Assembly: GCA_949358305.1 (NCBI GenBank)
Contig: OX442316.1
Coordinates: 2,852,001-2,916,000, forward strand
Length of the DNA: 64,000 nt
Reading direction: 5' to 3'
DNA from: Strigamia acuminata
Taxonomy: Eukaryota; Arthropoda; Chilopoda; Geophilomorpha; Linotaeniidae
The notes below the pieces were generated by a model. The model did not search any database and was not told where the DNA came from. It worked only from the letters and a program-made list of their open reading frames with translations. Made by a program: the position numbers and the translations under genes. The number at the start of each line of letters is the position of its first letter. Within the stretch, counting starts at the first letter, position 1. Shown piece after piece: positions 35,851 to 46,543 of this stretch.

Positions 35851-36129
35851 CGCTTGTTGTACGAACGTCTTCGCGACGTTTTTCCTCCAAAAATTCACCC
35901 GAATATGTAGTAAATGGCCGCCGTCGCTTTTGCTTCGGTTTGGGTCGCCTTATATCCCAAATTTCGTGCCAAAAACAAATCAAACAACTGCAGACCTTTA
36001 AAATGTTCCTCTGGTGTTGTTAATCCGAATATTCCTCGAAAAAACCGCTCAAAAACACATAAATGAGCGTTCTGGCAATGCTGCTGCTGCTTAACACACA
36101 TCTGAGATAGACGCCGCCATATTGGATCG

Positions 36130-36830
36130 GTAACACTGACTTTAGCAACGCACGTTTTAGCGAATTGCTAAGAATTTCGTTCACTTTAGCGACCGCCACT
36201 TTAGCAACCGCCACTTTAGCTGTGCATATTTTTATGCATAGCTGAAATGCGGTATGTTTTAGCAAACTCACGTTTTAGCGACAGGTACATTTTAGCAACC
36301 TACCTGCAGTATTATTAGTACAATTTTTCAATTGTAATGTAGACCAACATATTTAAACAACTTTTTTAACTGATTTTTTCGATCTAACTTGAAAAATCGC
36401 GGCGATTTAGTCTGTTTTCAGTCGCATAGGCATGCAAACGGCATTTAAACAAGTTTAACTGATTTTGAGAATGCATCTTCGATAAAAGTTGATGTCATTG
36501 TAGGCAAAATTGATAACGGCATTAAAAATGACATCCACATTTAAAATAAAAAAAAGACTCCAATAAAGCAAAGAGGGAGGAGGAAGGAGAGGAAAAACGA
36601 TACTTAGTGCCTTCTTTTTTGTTTTTACTTTTATTTTTTTGTGTTTTATTTCGGCGAGTGTGAAAAATTTGTAAGAATAATATTTAAAAACCAATCATTT
36701 TTGGGGATCACTTCAGCGACCTCCACTTCAGCGATAGATACACCTTAGCGACGCCTTTAGACGCTAAAGTGTATCTGTCGCTAAAGTGGCGGTCGCTAAA
36801 GTCAACGTCGCTAAAACCGCATTGTTTGGA
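36130..36830. mobile_element. fold-back unit with TTTAGCGACC motifs
   Basis: Repeated CACTTTAGCGACCGCCACTT on the left and AAGTGGCGGTCGCTAAAGT on the right give long imperfect inverted arms. It is embedded in the larger composite element. Confidence 0.6.
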
Positions 36831-37794
36831 AAAAGCACGTTTTTACCTGTTACAGGTGTATAAAAACCTGTGACAGGTGTCACAGGTATATAAGAACATT
36901 CCCCAAATCGAACTCAACGTTGTGTCCAAATTTCAAAGCAATCGGTCAAGAACTTTCGGAGTGCATACATAACGAACAGAAAACACAGTTACATTTTTAT
37001 TTATATAGATTAATTTAAAAATACTCTAATCTATTTATTTTGCACAATCAAACTACTATATTTTGTAAAAGTGGTCGCCATTTGTAATTACAACACGTGC
37101 ACTGATTGTGTGTACCAAACAATTTCCGCACACGGAATGACACAGCCAAACACACAGCGGAATCATTTCGTTTGCAACGTGACAACCTGAAACTTCAGAA
37201 TCTGAAAGTCTTATGTGTACTTAGCTTTAGTGAGACAAGGATGAGAAACAACTGAGATTCCCAGCCAGTCAACCATCCAAGTACGAACTAGGCCCAATGC
37301 TGCTCAACCTTCCTATAAGCATGGTAAAAAAAATTACAGAAGTGAGAAATTACCGTAACTTTTTTTTCTAGAAATTAAGGAAAAGGACCAAATTTATACC
37401 AAATAAGTAGAATTTTTTTAAATTAATAATAAGAGAATTTAATATTTCTAACATAAAACACCACTAGTAGGAGCGCCATAGATAGTTTTGTCACGTTTTT
37501 GTGATATCAAGAACATGTGTTTATACCGTACAGTACAATAAAAAACAGGATGAGTTCTGGAAAACTAGGATCGTGCACAATCAAAGGAGACAAAAAATGA
37601 CAGACCATGGCTAGAAGTGTGTTGTAACTAGCCATGGCTTAACAGATGACAGTGTGAGGTAAAGGGGTTATTTTTGAACTGGATTACTTTCGACCAGAAA
37701 TATTTTCGACTTTTCGAAAAATAGCAAATCTTGATATTAAACTGTTTCATAAAACTTGCGACAAACTCCCATTGTTTATCAACCCGTCCGCATA

Positions 37795-38022
37795 TTGGCA
37801 GAACGTACCCGATTTCGGCAACAATGGTGGCCAGGAGTGACTAAAGACTCAATAACTTAAAAATCACCATTCAGCCTAACCTAACCGAGTCAAACAAATC
37901 AAACTAGCAAGGAAACAGATGATAAATTCAAAATTTCATAGCAGAATTATGATTTTCAAGTTATTGAATCATTAGTCACTCCTGGTGCATTGTTGTTGCC
38001 GAAATCGGGTACGTTCTGCCAA
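37795..38022. mobile_element. hairpin MITE, TTGGCAGAACGTACCC ends
   Basis: Termini TTGGCAGAACGTACCCGATT and AATCGGGTACGTTCTGCCAA are perfect inverted repeats. Inner GGAGTGACTAA and TTAGTCACTCC also pair. TA flanks both sides (37793-37794 and 38023-38024). A truncated relative has broken exon 3 of SVWC copy 11. Confidence 0.88.
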
Positions 38023-38120
38023 TAAGAAACCTGTCCGTGGATACAAATTAACAATGGAAAAGTAGTTGGAGAAATGCACCTCTCTGTCACTAAACTGCTT
38101 TGGTTGAAAATAGGCTATGT

Positions 38121-38264
38121 CAGGGGTCGGCAACCTGCGGCTCTTTCGATGTACCATAATGCACCATAATATTGAAACAAAAATGTTAGTGGCTCTTTAA
38201 AAACTGGGAAATTTTGTAAATTGAAACTGTTGGCTCTTCCGTCTCAAAAGGTTGCCGACCCCTA
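38121..38264. mobile_element. hAT-type MITE (CAGGGGTCGGCAACC ends)
   Basis: CAGGGGTCGGCAACC and GGTTGCCGACCCCTA are inverted. Flanks GGCTATGT (38113-38120) and GGCTATGC (38265-38272) are an 8-bp duplication with one mismatch. Confidence 0.88.
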
Positions 38265-38489
38265 GGCTATGCTATCTTTTTAAAAAAAAAAATTTTGTAA
38301 GAAATTAATAAAGATACATATTAAACAAAATTTTTAATCTAACTTTAAAAGGGCTAGTTTTTAACCCTTTTACTGTCGGGTATTTTTTGCATGAACTGAC
38401 CTTCAGTGGCAGGTACAACGTAAATTTACGGATTCACTTCCAATTGAAATTATAATACCAGATTAGAATCACTTTTCACCTTTAACTTA

Positions 38490-38610
38490 ATGGCAAAAGT
38501 TTCATATCACAGATAACTGTTGGCATTTTTCCTACAATGGTATCCGCCGATCGACATTTGATTGCAAACCGTATAAAAGCAATTACGAATTAATCAACCA
38601 TTGAAATCAC
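38490..38610 (+). promoter_or_regulatory. orphan SVWC promoter
   Basis: Contains AACTGTTGGCATTTTTCCTA, ATCCGCCGATCGACATTTGA and GTATAAAAGCAATTACGAAT, the full proximal module, but no exon 1 follows. It continues into AAAGTTCGAGTTTTACCAGC, the single-copy form of the unit that is tandemly expanded at 45391. Confidence 0.75.
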
Positions 38611-39183
38611 CACCTAACACTTCGTATATGCTTCCGATGTGTATATACATTAAGTCACAAGTGTGTAAAGTTCGAGTTTTACCAGCATGCTGGAAAACCC
38701 TGTTTTTATCGGCACGTCGTTTTAAGCGAGCACGAATCTTTTTCAAGAGAAATGAACCAAAAGATGCTTAAAAAGCGTTTTAGATGCCCAAAATGTAGGA
38801 AATTGGCCTGAATTTCTACAAATGTACCCAAATCACGTGATAAAACCAAGTAATGGCAACCTTCTTAAGAACTGCACTCACAACCGATACCTAAAAGAAA
38901 ATAATTTTTTGGACCAATTATTGACGCTGTTCTAAATAAGTGCAGATCCTTAAACAGCTTACTTTTAATTTTCATTGCCAACTGTTGACCACATCCACAT
39001 CTCAACAACTGTTAAAAGGTCAAACCCCTGTTCTGGATTCTTAACTCACTTCCAATTGGTATTAGACAATCAAATTAAATGCACTCTTAACCTTTAAATT
39101 AGTGACAAAATTTCACTTCCATCACATTTTCCTACCACAGATTACGCTATCTGTTGACATTTTCCCTACATTATTGAAAACCA

Positions 39184-39191
39184 TATAAAAG
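39184..39191 (+). promoter_or_regulatory. TATA box of SVWC gene 6
   Basis: TATAAAAG plus CAATTGTGAAT, 48 bp before the ATG. Confidence 0.75.
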
Positions 39192-39239
39192 CAATTGTGA
39201 ATAGCTTTGCATCACCACTTCAAAATCCAAATCGAGAAC

Positions 39240-40050
39240 ATGAAGCTCATCCTGTGTGTTGCTGTTCTCTGCATTTGCCAGTTTTACTCTGTGACTGGAT
39301 ATACCGGCAGAATGAAAGTCCATCCGCAAGACGGTACAGTAAGCCCCGAGAGAACGAGATTCACTTTACGCTATACAGTAGAGCAGCGGTCGGCAACAGG
39401 CGGACCGCGGTCTGTATCCGGACCGCGGAAGGTCGAAACTTGGACCGCAGAGACGTTTTAGCGACGTTTTACCCTCGGTTTCTTTGGTTTTTTCGGTGTT
39501 TTTTTTTTTTGTTTTTCCTGTTTTTTTCATGTTTTTTAGGTTTTATTGGTATTCTTTGGGTTGTGTGTGTTTATTGAGGGGTTTATTTGGTTTTTAAGTG
39601 TTTTTTCCGTTTTCTTAGGTTTTTAAGTGTTTTTTTTCTGGACCTCGATAAAAATTTTCAATAGTATCCGGACCATTACATAATATGGAGAAATTTATTT
39701 GTTAAAATTAATTTCAACTTACTAATTTGATAATTTTGTAAAATTTCAGGCAAATGTGTTGCAGTTAATGGGGATTTGTTCGCGCCTGGTGAATCGTGGT
39801 TTGACAACGAAAGATGCGAAAGACGCGACTGCGGTGATCCAAAAGCAGCAGATGGAAAATTTGTGATAACCATTATCGGGTAGATATTTCATTTAAAACA
39901 ACTTACACAATAAAAATTCATTTTGTTCCATTTTTTGAAAGATGTGGTACAATGAGCATAACTGCTGAAATGTTAGAAAAATGCCGTTTGGTAGCCGGTG
40001 ATGGACCATACCCCGATTGCTGCAAGCACAACATTGAGTGTGATGATTAA
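39240..40050 (+). CDS. SVWC-domain secreted protein 6
   Basis: Exons 39240-39333, 39750-39879 and 39942-40050 encode 110 residues. The signal peptide is MKLILCVAVLCICQ. Exon 2 contains GKCVAVNGDLFAPGESW and three cysteines; exon 3 runs from CGTMSITAEMLEKC to CCKHNIECDD. This is the most compact intact member. With genes 7, 9, 10 and copy 11 it forms a subgroup sharing SVT-Y/F motifs in exon 1, EKC or DKC, and usually IECDD endings, implying recent duplication. Intron 1 (416 bp) contains a GC-rich segment with GCAGCGGTCGGCAACAGGCG, which belongs to a dispersed element also seen at 12030. Tandem AATAAA words follow the stop. Confidence 0.92.
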
Positions 40051-40540
40051 ACAGCAGATCGATCATCCGTTTTATAAATGTCTAGTCATTAATAAATAAA
40101 TAAATAAATGCACATTCACAAAACTATTTTAGGCCATTCGTTTAATTAGTTGGGCTATGAAACCCAAAACTTAATTGTTGTTGATCGGAGATTATTATAT
40201 TTTACTGATTTATTTTCTACCAGGAATATCTTAACCATGAAAGACAATTCGAAACAAAACCCGGCATAAACCATTTCAAAAACAACTGCAGTGTTTTTGT
40301 TTTTGTTTTTGCAGGTTTTGTGATGGTTTTTGGCTGTTTTTGCTGTCCATTCGCTTTATAAAAACTCCAAAAACAGTAAAAACAGAAACTTTAAACACAC
40401 CTATTGTCAGGGGGTACAACAATCAGAATCTGCGTGTCAGAGATTCGAATCTTTCATAGGATTCGGTTGGGATTCGGAAAGATTTGGATGACTATTTTAA
40501 TAAAAAAAAAAGTCGACTAAGATAAGTTGGATAGTACTAA

Positions 40541-40770
40541 TTTGATAGTGCTCTACAACTTTGTGATTGGAAATTTTGCTCTAACCTGATTGGTTTAGAA
40601 GTTAGCAAGTGAATAACCTTAAAAATGGCTTTCAAGGTCAAATTTAATGACATCGTAGGATTGCTCTCACCCCAACTTCCTATACGATCGCTTCATCACA
40701 GTTGGCCTAGATGCAATTGTTCAGGAAATATTGAGGGGAACAGACTTTTCTTCCATTCTGTATATTTATC
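40541..40770. mobile_element. one arm of the CAGGGTGTCC MITE
   Basis: Contains CCTGATTGGTTTAGAAGTTA, GGTCAAATTTAATGACATCG and CCTATACGATCGCTTCATCA, matching the right arm of the complete copy at 42052-42816. Confidence 0.7.
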
Positions 40771-41235
40771 ACCAACTATTGGCTGGTAAATGCAAAAAGA
40801 TGTTAACTGAAGCGCTCTTTCTTAGGCAGCAAAGCCAGCATAATAGTTTTGCTGGAGTTTTAAGAGGCAGAAAATTTCCATTTAGCATAATTAAATAAAT
40901 AAATGACCAATGACTTAAAATTTCACCTGTTAAGGTTCAGTACAATATAAACAAAATCACAAATTTTCAGCAAAAAAAATAAATAGGAAAAAAAATTTTC
41001 CTATTTAAGAAAGAGCTTGTCCATAAATCCGTATAGCCTTATGCTTCCAAGTCCAAGGGTCAAGCGAGAACAAATCTTTTTCAAGAAAATTGAACCAAAA
41101 GATGCTTAAAAAGCGTTTTAGACGCCCAACATGAAGAAAATTGTCCTGAATTTCTAAAAATGTATCCAAATTTTAATAACAACCTTTAGAAAAACAAGAA
41201 AACTCTAACTTCTGGGCCAAATTTCAATATAGTCA

Positions 41236-41311
41236 ATGTGCAACAAGGCGCTTAAATTTTGATTTACCAGAGAAATGCCATTTGGTAGCTGGTCTTGTAG
41301 GTAATGGACCG
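41236..41311 (+). pseudogene. truncated SVWC exon 3 relic (upstream of gene 7)
   Basis: Reads as the first two thirds of exon 3 (FDLPEKCHLVAG recognisable) and then stops at GGACCG, where it is joined directly to TTTAAAGGTCAAATCC, the start of the promoter module of the next gene. The same junction occurs at 46220-46295. It looks like an unequal-crossover joint that was later copied. Confidence 0.75.
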
Positions 41312-41513
41312 TTTAAAGGTCAAATCCCTGTTCTGAATTCTTATCTCACTTCCAATTGGAATTAGAAAATCAGAAAATCAGATTAAATGCACTCTTCACC
41401 TTTAAATTAATGGCAAAATTTCACTTCCACCACATTTTCCTACCACAGATTACGGTATCTGTTGACATTTTCCCTACATTGATATCCGCCGATCGACATT
41501 TGATTGAAAACCA

Positions 41514-41521
41514 CATAAAAG
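41514..41521 (+). promoter_or_regulatory. TATA-like box of SVWC gene 7
   Basis: CATAAAAG plus CAATTGTGAAT, preceded by ATCCGCCGATCGACATTTGA. The TATA box has one substitution from consensus. Confidence 0.65.
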
Positions 41522-41569
41522 CAATTGTGAATAACATTGAATCACCACTTCAAAATCCAAATCGACAAC

Positions 41570-43712
41570 ATGAAGTTCATCCTGTGTGTTGCTGTTCTCT
41601 GCATTTGCCAATGTTACTCTGTGACTGGATATACCGGCAGAATGAAAGTCGAGCCGCAAGACGGTACAGTAAGCCCCATGAGATCTAGGTTCACTTTACG
41701 CTATACAGTAAAGCATCGATTATTGGAACACCAGTTAGACAGAGCTTGGATGCCTCCATTTTGTTTTGAGTTTCACAAGCCTCAAAATCACTTCTTATCA
41801 AAATCACAAAAACTACCTTTTAGGTGTTTTTGGGATGGGATTTTGTGTTTTCACTCTCTTGTACTTTAGTGAATGTGAATGTGATTGGTAGAACAGATAT
41901 AACATGGCAATACTTAACAATCACAAAGTTTTCCAGATCACACAATTGCAAAATTGACTGGGTTAAGTCAATGTACTCCCATTTTTGGAGGCATCAAAAA
42001 ATAATGATTTTGTGATTAATGCAAAATCACAAAATTGCAAAATCATTTATACAGGGTGTCCTAAAAGTCTGTACCCCTCCAAATATTTTCTGAGCAATTG
42101 CATTTAGGCCAACTTTGATGAAGCGATCGTATAAGAAGTTGGGTGAGAGCAATCCAATGACGTCATCAAATTTGACCTTGAAGGTCATTTTCAAGGTCAT
42201 TCACTTGCTAACTTCTAAACCAATCAGGTTAGAGCAAAAAAGTCAATTACAAAGTTGTAGAGCACCATCAAATTAGTACTATACAACTTATCTTAGTCAT
42301 CTTAAGTTAAATGTTTTCCTTTTATAAAAAAGACAATTCAGCTGAAATAAAGTCAGCCATTGTGACAAAACTTAAATTTCTATTACAAAAATACTAAATT
42401 ACATAAATAAACGTATTCAAATGTGCATCATTATGCAAGTAAACAAGAAAAACCACTGCCTTTTTTAATGCCTCAATAATTATTTTATCAGAAGAATAAA
42501 AAATTTCACGTTGTTGATTTTTGTTTCTGATTTGTCTCCTTCTTAAAAAGAAAACATTTAACTTAAGATAATTAAGATAAGTTGGATAGTACTAATTTGA
42601 TGGTGCTCTACAACTTTGTAATTGACTTTTTTGCTCTAACCTGATTGGTTTAGAAGTTAGCAAGTAAATGACCTTGAAAATGACCTTCAAGGTCAAATTT
42701 GATGACATCATTGGATTGCTCTCACCCAACTTCCTATACGATCGCTTCATCAAAGTTAGCCTAGATGCAATTGCTCAAGAAATATTTGGAGGGGTACAGA
42801 CTTTTAGGACACCCTGTATAATGAAACCCCCTAGTTATCCGAACAGCGGTGATCGATTTTTAATCGGTGTTTATCGGTTTTTTAAAGCTTTTTACCAATT
42901 TCTTTTATATTGTTTAGCGACTTTTATCTGTTTTTGGTCGCTTTTTAATGCTTTTTAACGATTTTGACCCATTTTTGATCGGTTTTAAATGCCTTTAAAC
43001 GATTTTTATCCATTTCTGATCGGTTTTTAATGCTTTTAAGCAATTCTTATTCATTTCTGATTGGTTTAAAATGCTTTTAAACAATTTTTTATTTTTATGT
43101 GCTGTATAATATGTATAAAAACCTAATGTTCGATTATGCAAAAAAATCGGTTTTATGTCTCCCAATGTAACTCTGGAACTCGAAATGCTTATAAACGCTG
43201 ATTTTACCACCAATACTTCCTACCCAACTGTTCCAACAATCTTTGAAATTCTGGTTCGCCCTTCCGTAATTTGCTTGGAAAACTTTAAAAGAAACACCCT
43301 GGATATAAATCTCATAAAAAAAAATTTAGGAAACATTCAAATTATGAAGGATTAAATTTTTTTTAAGGTAATTTCAACTTAATAATTCGATGTTTTTGTA
43401 AAATTTCAGGCAAATGTGTTGCAGAAAATGGGGATTTGTACGCGCCTGGTGAATCGTGGTTTAACAACGAAAGATGCGAAGAACGCGGCTGCGGCGATCC
43501 AAAAGCGGCAGACGGAAAGTTTGTGATATCCATTACCGGGTAGTTATTTCATTTAAAACAATTTACATAATAAAAATTCATCCTTTTTCCCATTTTTTGA
43601 AAGATGTGGTTCGATGGGCTTAAGTGCTGATATGGAAGAAAAATGCCGTTTGGTAGCCGGTGATGGCCCATACCCGGATTGCTGCCCGTACAACATTGAG
43701 TGTGATGATTAA
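41570..43712 (+). CDS. SVWC-domain secreted protein 7
   Basis: Exons 41570-41663, 43410-43539 and 43604-43712 encode 110 residues. The signal peptide is MKFILCVAVLCICQ. Exon 2 contains GKCVAENGDLYAPGESW and three cysteines; exon 3 runs from CGSMGLSADMEEKC to CCPYNIECDD. All eight cysteines are present, and the exon 1 leader region is almost identical to that of gene 6. Intron 1 is 1.7 kb because a 765-bp fold-back transposon has inserted (42052-42816). The rest of the intron resembles intron 1 of genes 9 and 10, including AACACCCTGGATATAAATC. Confidence 0.92.
42052..42816. mobile_element. complete fold-back Tc1/mariner-type element, 765 bp
   Basis: Ends CAGGGTGTCCTAAAAGTCTG and CAGACTTTTAGGACACCCTG are perfect inverted repeats. 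The arms extend over about 260 bp on each side. TA is duplicated at 42050-42051 and 42817-42818. The middle (about 42310-42550) has no transposase frame. Single arms of the family lie at 19643 and 40541. Confidence 0.9.
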
Positions 43713-43876
43713 ACAGAGCATCCGTTTTACAAATGTCTAGTTATTAATAAATAAATAAACATTTAGCTATGAAACCCGAAAATTAATTGTGGATCGGAGA
43801 TTGTTATATTTTACTGAGAATTTACCACTAGCTTTGTCCATAAATAACCACGAATGAGATTAGGCCTAACAAAACA

Positions 43877-44098
43877 ACAATCGTTCTCCAGACCAATCCC
43901 GAGGCGCGTAACAAACCGCTTTTGACGTCCGATTGGTTCTTACCGGAAAGAAATTCCTGGCGCCATGCATTTTTCCCGGTAATTTTTCTGGTGCTGGCGC
44001 CCCCCGGTAGGGCCTTTACGAACCAAGCATCAAACGTCAAATGCGGTTTGTCACGCGCATCGGGATTGGTCGGCAAAACGATTGTTGTAGCTTTACAA
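43877..44098. mobile_element. fold-back element with AACAACAATCG ends
   Basis: Left AACAACAATCGTTCTCC, GACCAATCCCGA and CGCGTAACAAACCGC face right GCGGTTTGTCACGCGC, TCGGGATTGGTC and CGATTGTTGT. It is GC-richer than its surroundings. No target duplication read. Confidence 0.7.
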
Positions 44099-44656
44099 AC
44101 CAAGCATCATGGCAGCCACCTCTTTACAATGGGGCAAGGCCAGTACGATTGACTATCTACATTATTTTCTATCGGTAAATTCTCGTATCAAACACACCTC
44201 GCGCTTGAGTAATTGTCGGGATTAGGTCAGCACTCATCTTCTTGATCACTCGTGTCCTGGCGGGCACTCGTGATTTATTTTCGACCAGTGATTCTTTTGA
44301 CCGGGATTGTTTTCCACCAGGAATATCTTCACCGTGAAAGACAATTTGCAAAAAAAAACCGGCATAAAAAACAACTCCAGTGTTGTTTTTGTTTTTGTAG
44401 GTTTATGTGATGATTTTTGGCTGTTTTTGCTGTCCATTCGCTTTATAAAAATAGCAAAAACAGTAAAAACAGAAACTTAGAACACACCTATTGCACTTTT
44501 CACCTTTCAATCAATGTCAAAATTTTCATACATCAGATTACGTAACTGTTGACATTTTTCCTACATTGATATCCGCCAATCGACATTTGAATGAAAATCA
44601 CACAAAAACAATTATGAATAAAATTGCATCACCACTTTAAAATTCAGACAGACAGC

Positions 44657-44749
44657 ATGAAACTCATCGTGAGTGCTGTTGTTCTTAGCACTGTCCAATG
44701 TCACTCAGCAACTGGATATTTCGGCAGAAGGACAACAGGTGTTCCGTAA
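44657..44749 (+). pseudogene. SVWC copy 8, dead exon 1
   Basis: Signal-peptide exon like its neighbours (MKLIVSAVVLSTV), but the glutamine codon four positions before the exon end has become TAA, and the conserved donor GG|GTACAG reads GTTACAG. Its promoter has also lost the TATA box (CACACAAAAACAATT). No exon 2 follows; a palindromic MITE begins at 44881. Confidence 0.8.
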
Positions 44750-44880
44750 AACGTTACAGTAAGACCCAATACAACATGATTCATTACAAGCTGATTCTCC
44801 ACAACTACACTGTCAATCGTAATACTCTTAACACTATCTTAACGCTAATTTCCACCATTGAAATCATTACCCAATACTTC

Positions 44881-45343
44881 CTATACTCAGACTCACCATA
44901 AGAGACACACCACTAACACCAGTTCCTATTGGCCGAGCCCACAGGAAACTGTGGCCGAGCCTATTTACTCCTTACTGTTGCCTGTATTATTCTACCAGGA
45001 AAAGTAGGTTTGTTGTGATTGTAATTACTTTGATTATTTTCGGTGTTTGAAAAGATGTAAATTGACTTATATGTAGTAATAAAATATTTTAAAAAGTCTG
45101 GAAGCAATGTGTTATGTTTTAACTTCTTCAAATTACATGATTATTTAGTTCGTTAAATTTATCGGTTTCTTTCTCCAGCTGGATTTCAAATGTACGATTG
45201 ATTGTTATGTCTGGACACAAAATGGCTTCCCGTAACTCAAGCGTTTGTATTTTGGCCTACTTTTTGTAGCCCTACACCAGTAATAGGCTCGGCCAATAGG
45301 AACTGGTGTTAGTGGTGTGTCTCTTATGGTGAGTCTGAGTATA
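44881..45343. mobile_element. GGCCGAGCC-family palindromic MITE, copy 4
   Basis: Left arm TATACTCAGACTCACCATAA through ACCAGTTCCTATTGGCCGAG pairs almost perfectly with right CTCGGCCAATAGGAACTGGT through TTATGGTGAGTCTGAGTATA, over about 60 bp. Inner TTCTACCAGGAAAAGTAG and CCTACACCAGTAATAGGC match the other copies. Confidence 0.8.
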
Positions 45344-45390
45344 TATACCGTATAATCCCACTTTAAGTCGCATGCATGTAAAGTTCGAGT

Positions 45391-45570
45391 TTTACCATTA
45401 TGCCGGTACTTCCCATTTTTACCAGTACGCCGGTACTTCCCATTTTTACCAGTATGCCGGTACTTCCCATTTTTACCAGTATGCCGGTAAACCCCATTTT
45501 TACCAGTATGCCGGTAAACCCCATTTTTACCAGTATGCCGGTAAACCCCATTTTTACCAGCAATGTTGTT
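45391..45570. repeat. 28-bp ACCAGTATGCCGGTAA minisatellite
   Basis: Six to seven units of TTTTTACCAGTATGCCGGTA plus AACCCCA or CTTCCCA. A single-copy version with its flank (AAAGTTCGAGTTTTACCA) is at about 38670, so expansion happened in this paralogous segment only. Confidence 0.88.
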
Positions 45571-45744
45571 TTAATCATCTGGAGGCATAAGGGTAAAATG
45601 TGCCGTTCTGGTATAAGGCATTACGGATTTATGGACAATTTTCAGGTCAATTAGTTAAAGCGGCGTTTCCATTTTTGAAAGTTTGCAACTAATTTTATAG
45701 AGGGCGTTAGTTAGGAACAGGGAAAATATATATATTTTTTACCA

Positions 45745-46300
45745 ACTAATGGTTGGTTTAAACACTACTGGTAAATGCGAAAAGCTGTTGACTGAAGCGC
45801 TCTTTCTTAGGCAGCAAAGCCAGCATAATAGTTTTGCTGGAGTTTTAAGGGACAGAAAATTTGCATTTAGCATAATTAAATGAATAAATGACCAATGACT
45901 TAAAATTTCACCCGAGTTAAGGTTCAGTATGATATAAACAAAATCACAAATTTTCAGCAAAAAAAAAATGGATAGGAAAAATAATTTTCCTATTTAAGAA
46001 AGAGCTTGTCCATAAATCCATATAGCCTTATGCATCCAAGGGTTAAGCGAGAACAAATCTTTTTCAAGAGAATTGAACCAAAAGATGCTTAAAAAGCGTT
46101 TTAGATGCCCAACATTGTCCAAAATTGTCCTGAATTTCTATAAATGTATCCAAATTTTAATAACAACCTTTAGAACAACAAGAAAATTCAAACTTCTGGC
46201 AAAAAATTCAACATAGTCGATGTGCAACAAGGCGCTTAAATTTTGATTTACCAGAGAAATGCCATTTGGTAGCTGGTCTTGTAGGTAATGGACCGTTTAA
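45745..46300. repeat. segmental duplicate of 40775-41310
   Basis: Shares GAAGCGCTCTTTCTTAGGCA, AGCCAGCATAATAGTTTTGC, AAGATGCTTAAAAAGCGTTT and the truncated exon 3 relic with the region upstream of gene 7. Gene 7 and gene 9 were therefore copied together with this upstream block. Confidence 0.85.
46220..46295 (+). pseudogene. truncated SVWC exon 3 relic (upstream of gene 9)
   Basis: Copy of the relic at 41236-41311 with the same fusion of GGACCG to TTTAAAGGTCAAATCC. Confidence 0.75.
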
Positions 46301-46487
46301 AGGTCAAATCCCTGTTCTGAATTCTTATCACTTTCAATTGGAATTAGAAAATCAAATTAAATGCACTCTTAACCTTTAAATTAATGGCAAAATTTCACTT
46401 CCACCGCATTTTCCTAACAGATTACGGTATCTGTTGACATTTTTCCTACATTGAAATCCGCCGATCGACATTTGATTGAAAACCACA

Positions 46488-46495
46488 TATAAAAG
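46488..46495 (+). promoter_or_regulatory. TATA box of SVWC gene 9
   Basis: TATAAAAG plus CAATTGTGAA, 48 bp before the ATG. Confidence 0.75.
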
Positions 46496-46543
46496 CAATT
46501 GTGAAGAACATTGCGTTACCACTTCAAAATCCAAATTGACAAC

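Larger units (their letters stand above)
34692..37230. mobile_element. large composite element with AAGCTAAGTACACAT ends
   Basis: Termini AAGCTAAGTACACATGA and ATGTGTACTTAGCTTT are inverted. Inside lie a minisatellite (35050-35850), a segment typical of a widespread invertebrate retroposon tail (CCAAATTTCAAAGCAATCGG, AAGAACTTTCGGAG at about 36930-36960), and a fold-back unit rich in CACTTTAGCGACC (36130-36830). No open transposase is present. Confidence 0.6.

Noticed and set aside
35051-35983. Long minus-strand frame of 310 codons
   Set aside because: It runs through the GGAAATCCC minisatellite. The protein is a translated repeat (GISxGFPWD) with no domain and no gene context.
43828-44152. 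Overlapping opposite-strand frames
   Set aside because: They lie inside a fold-back element, so both strands show similar chance frames.
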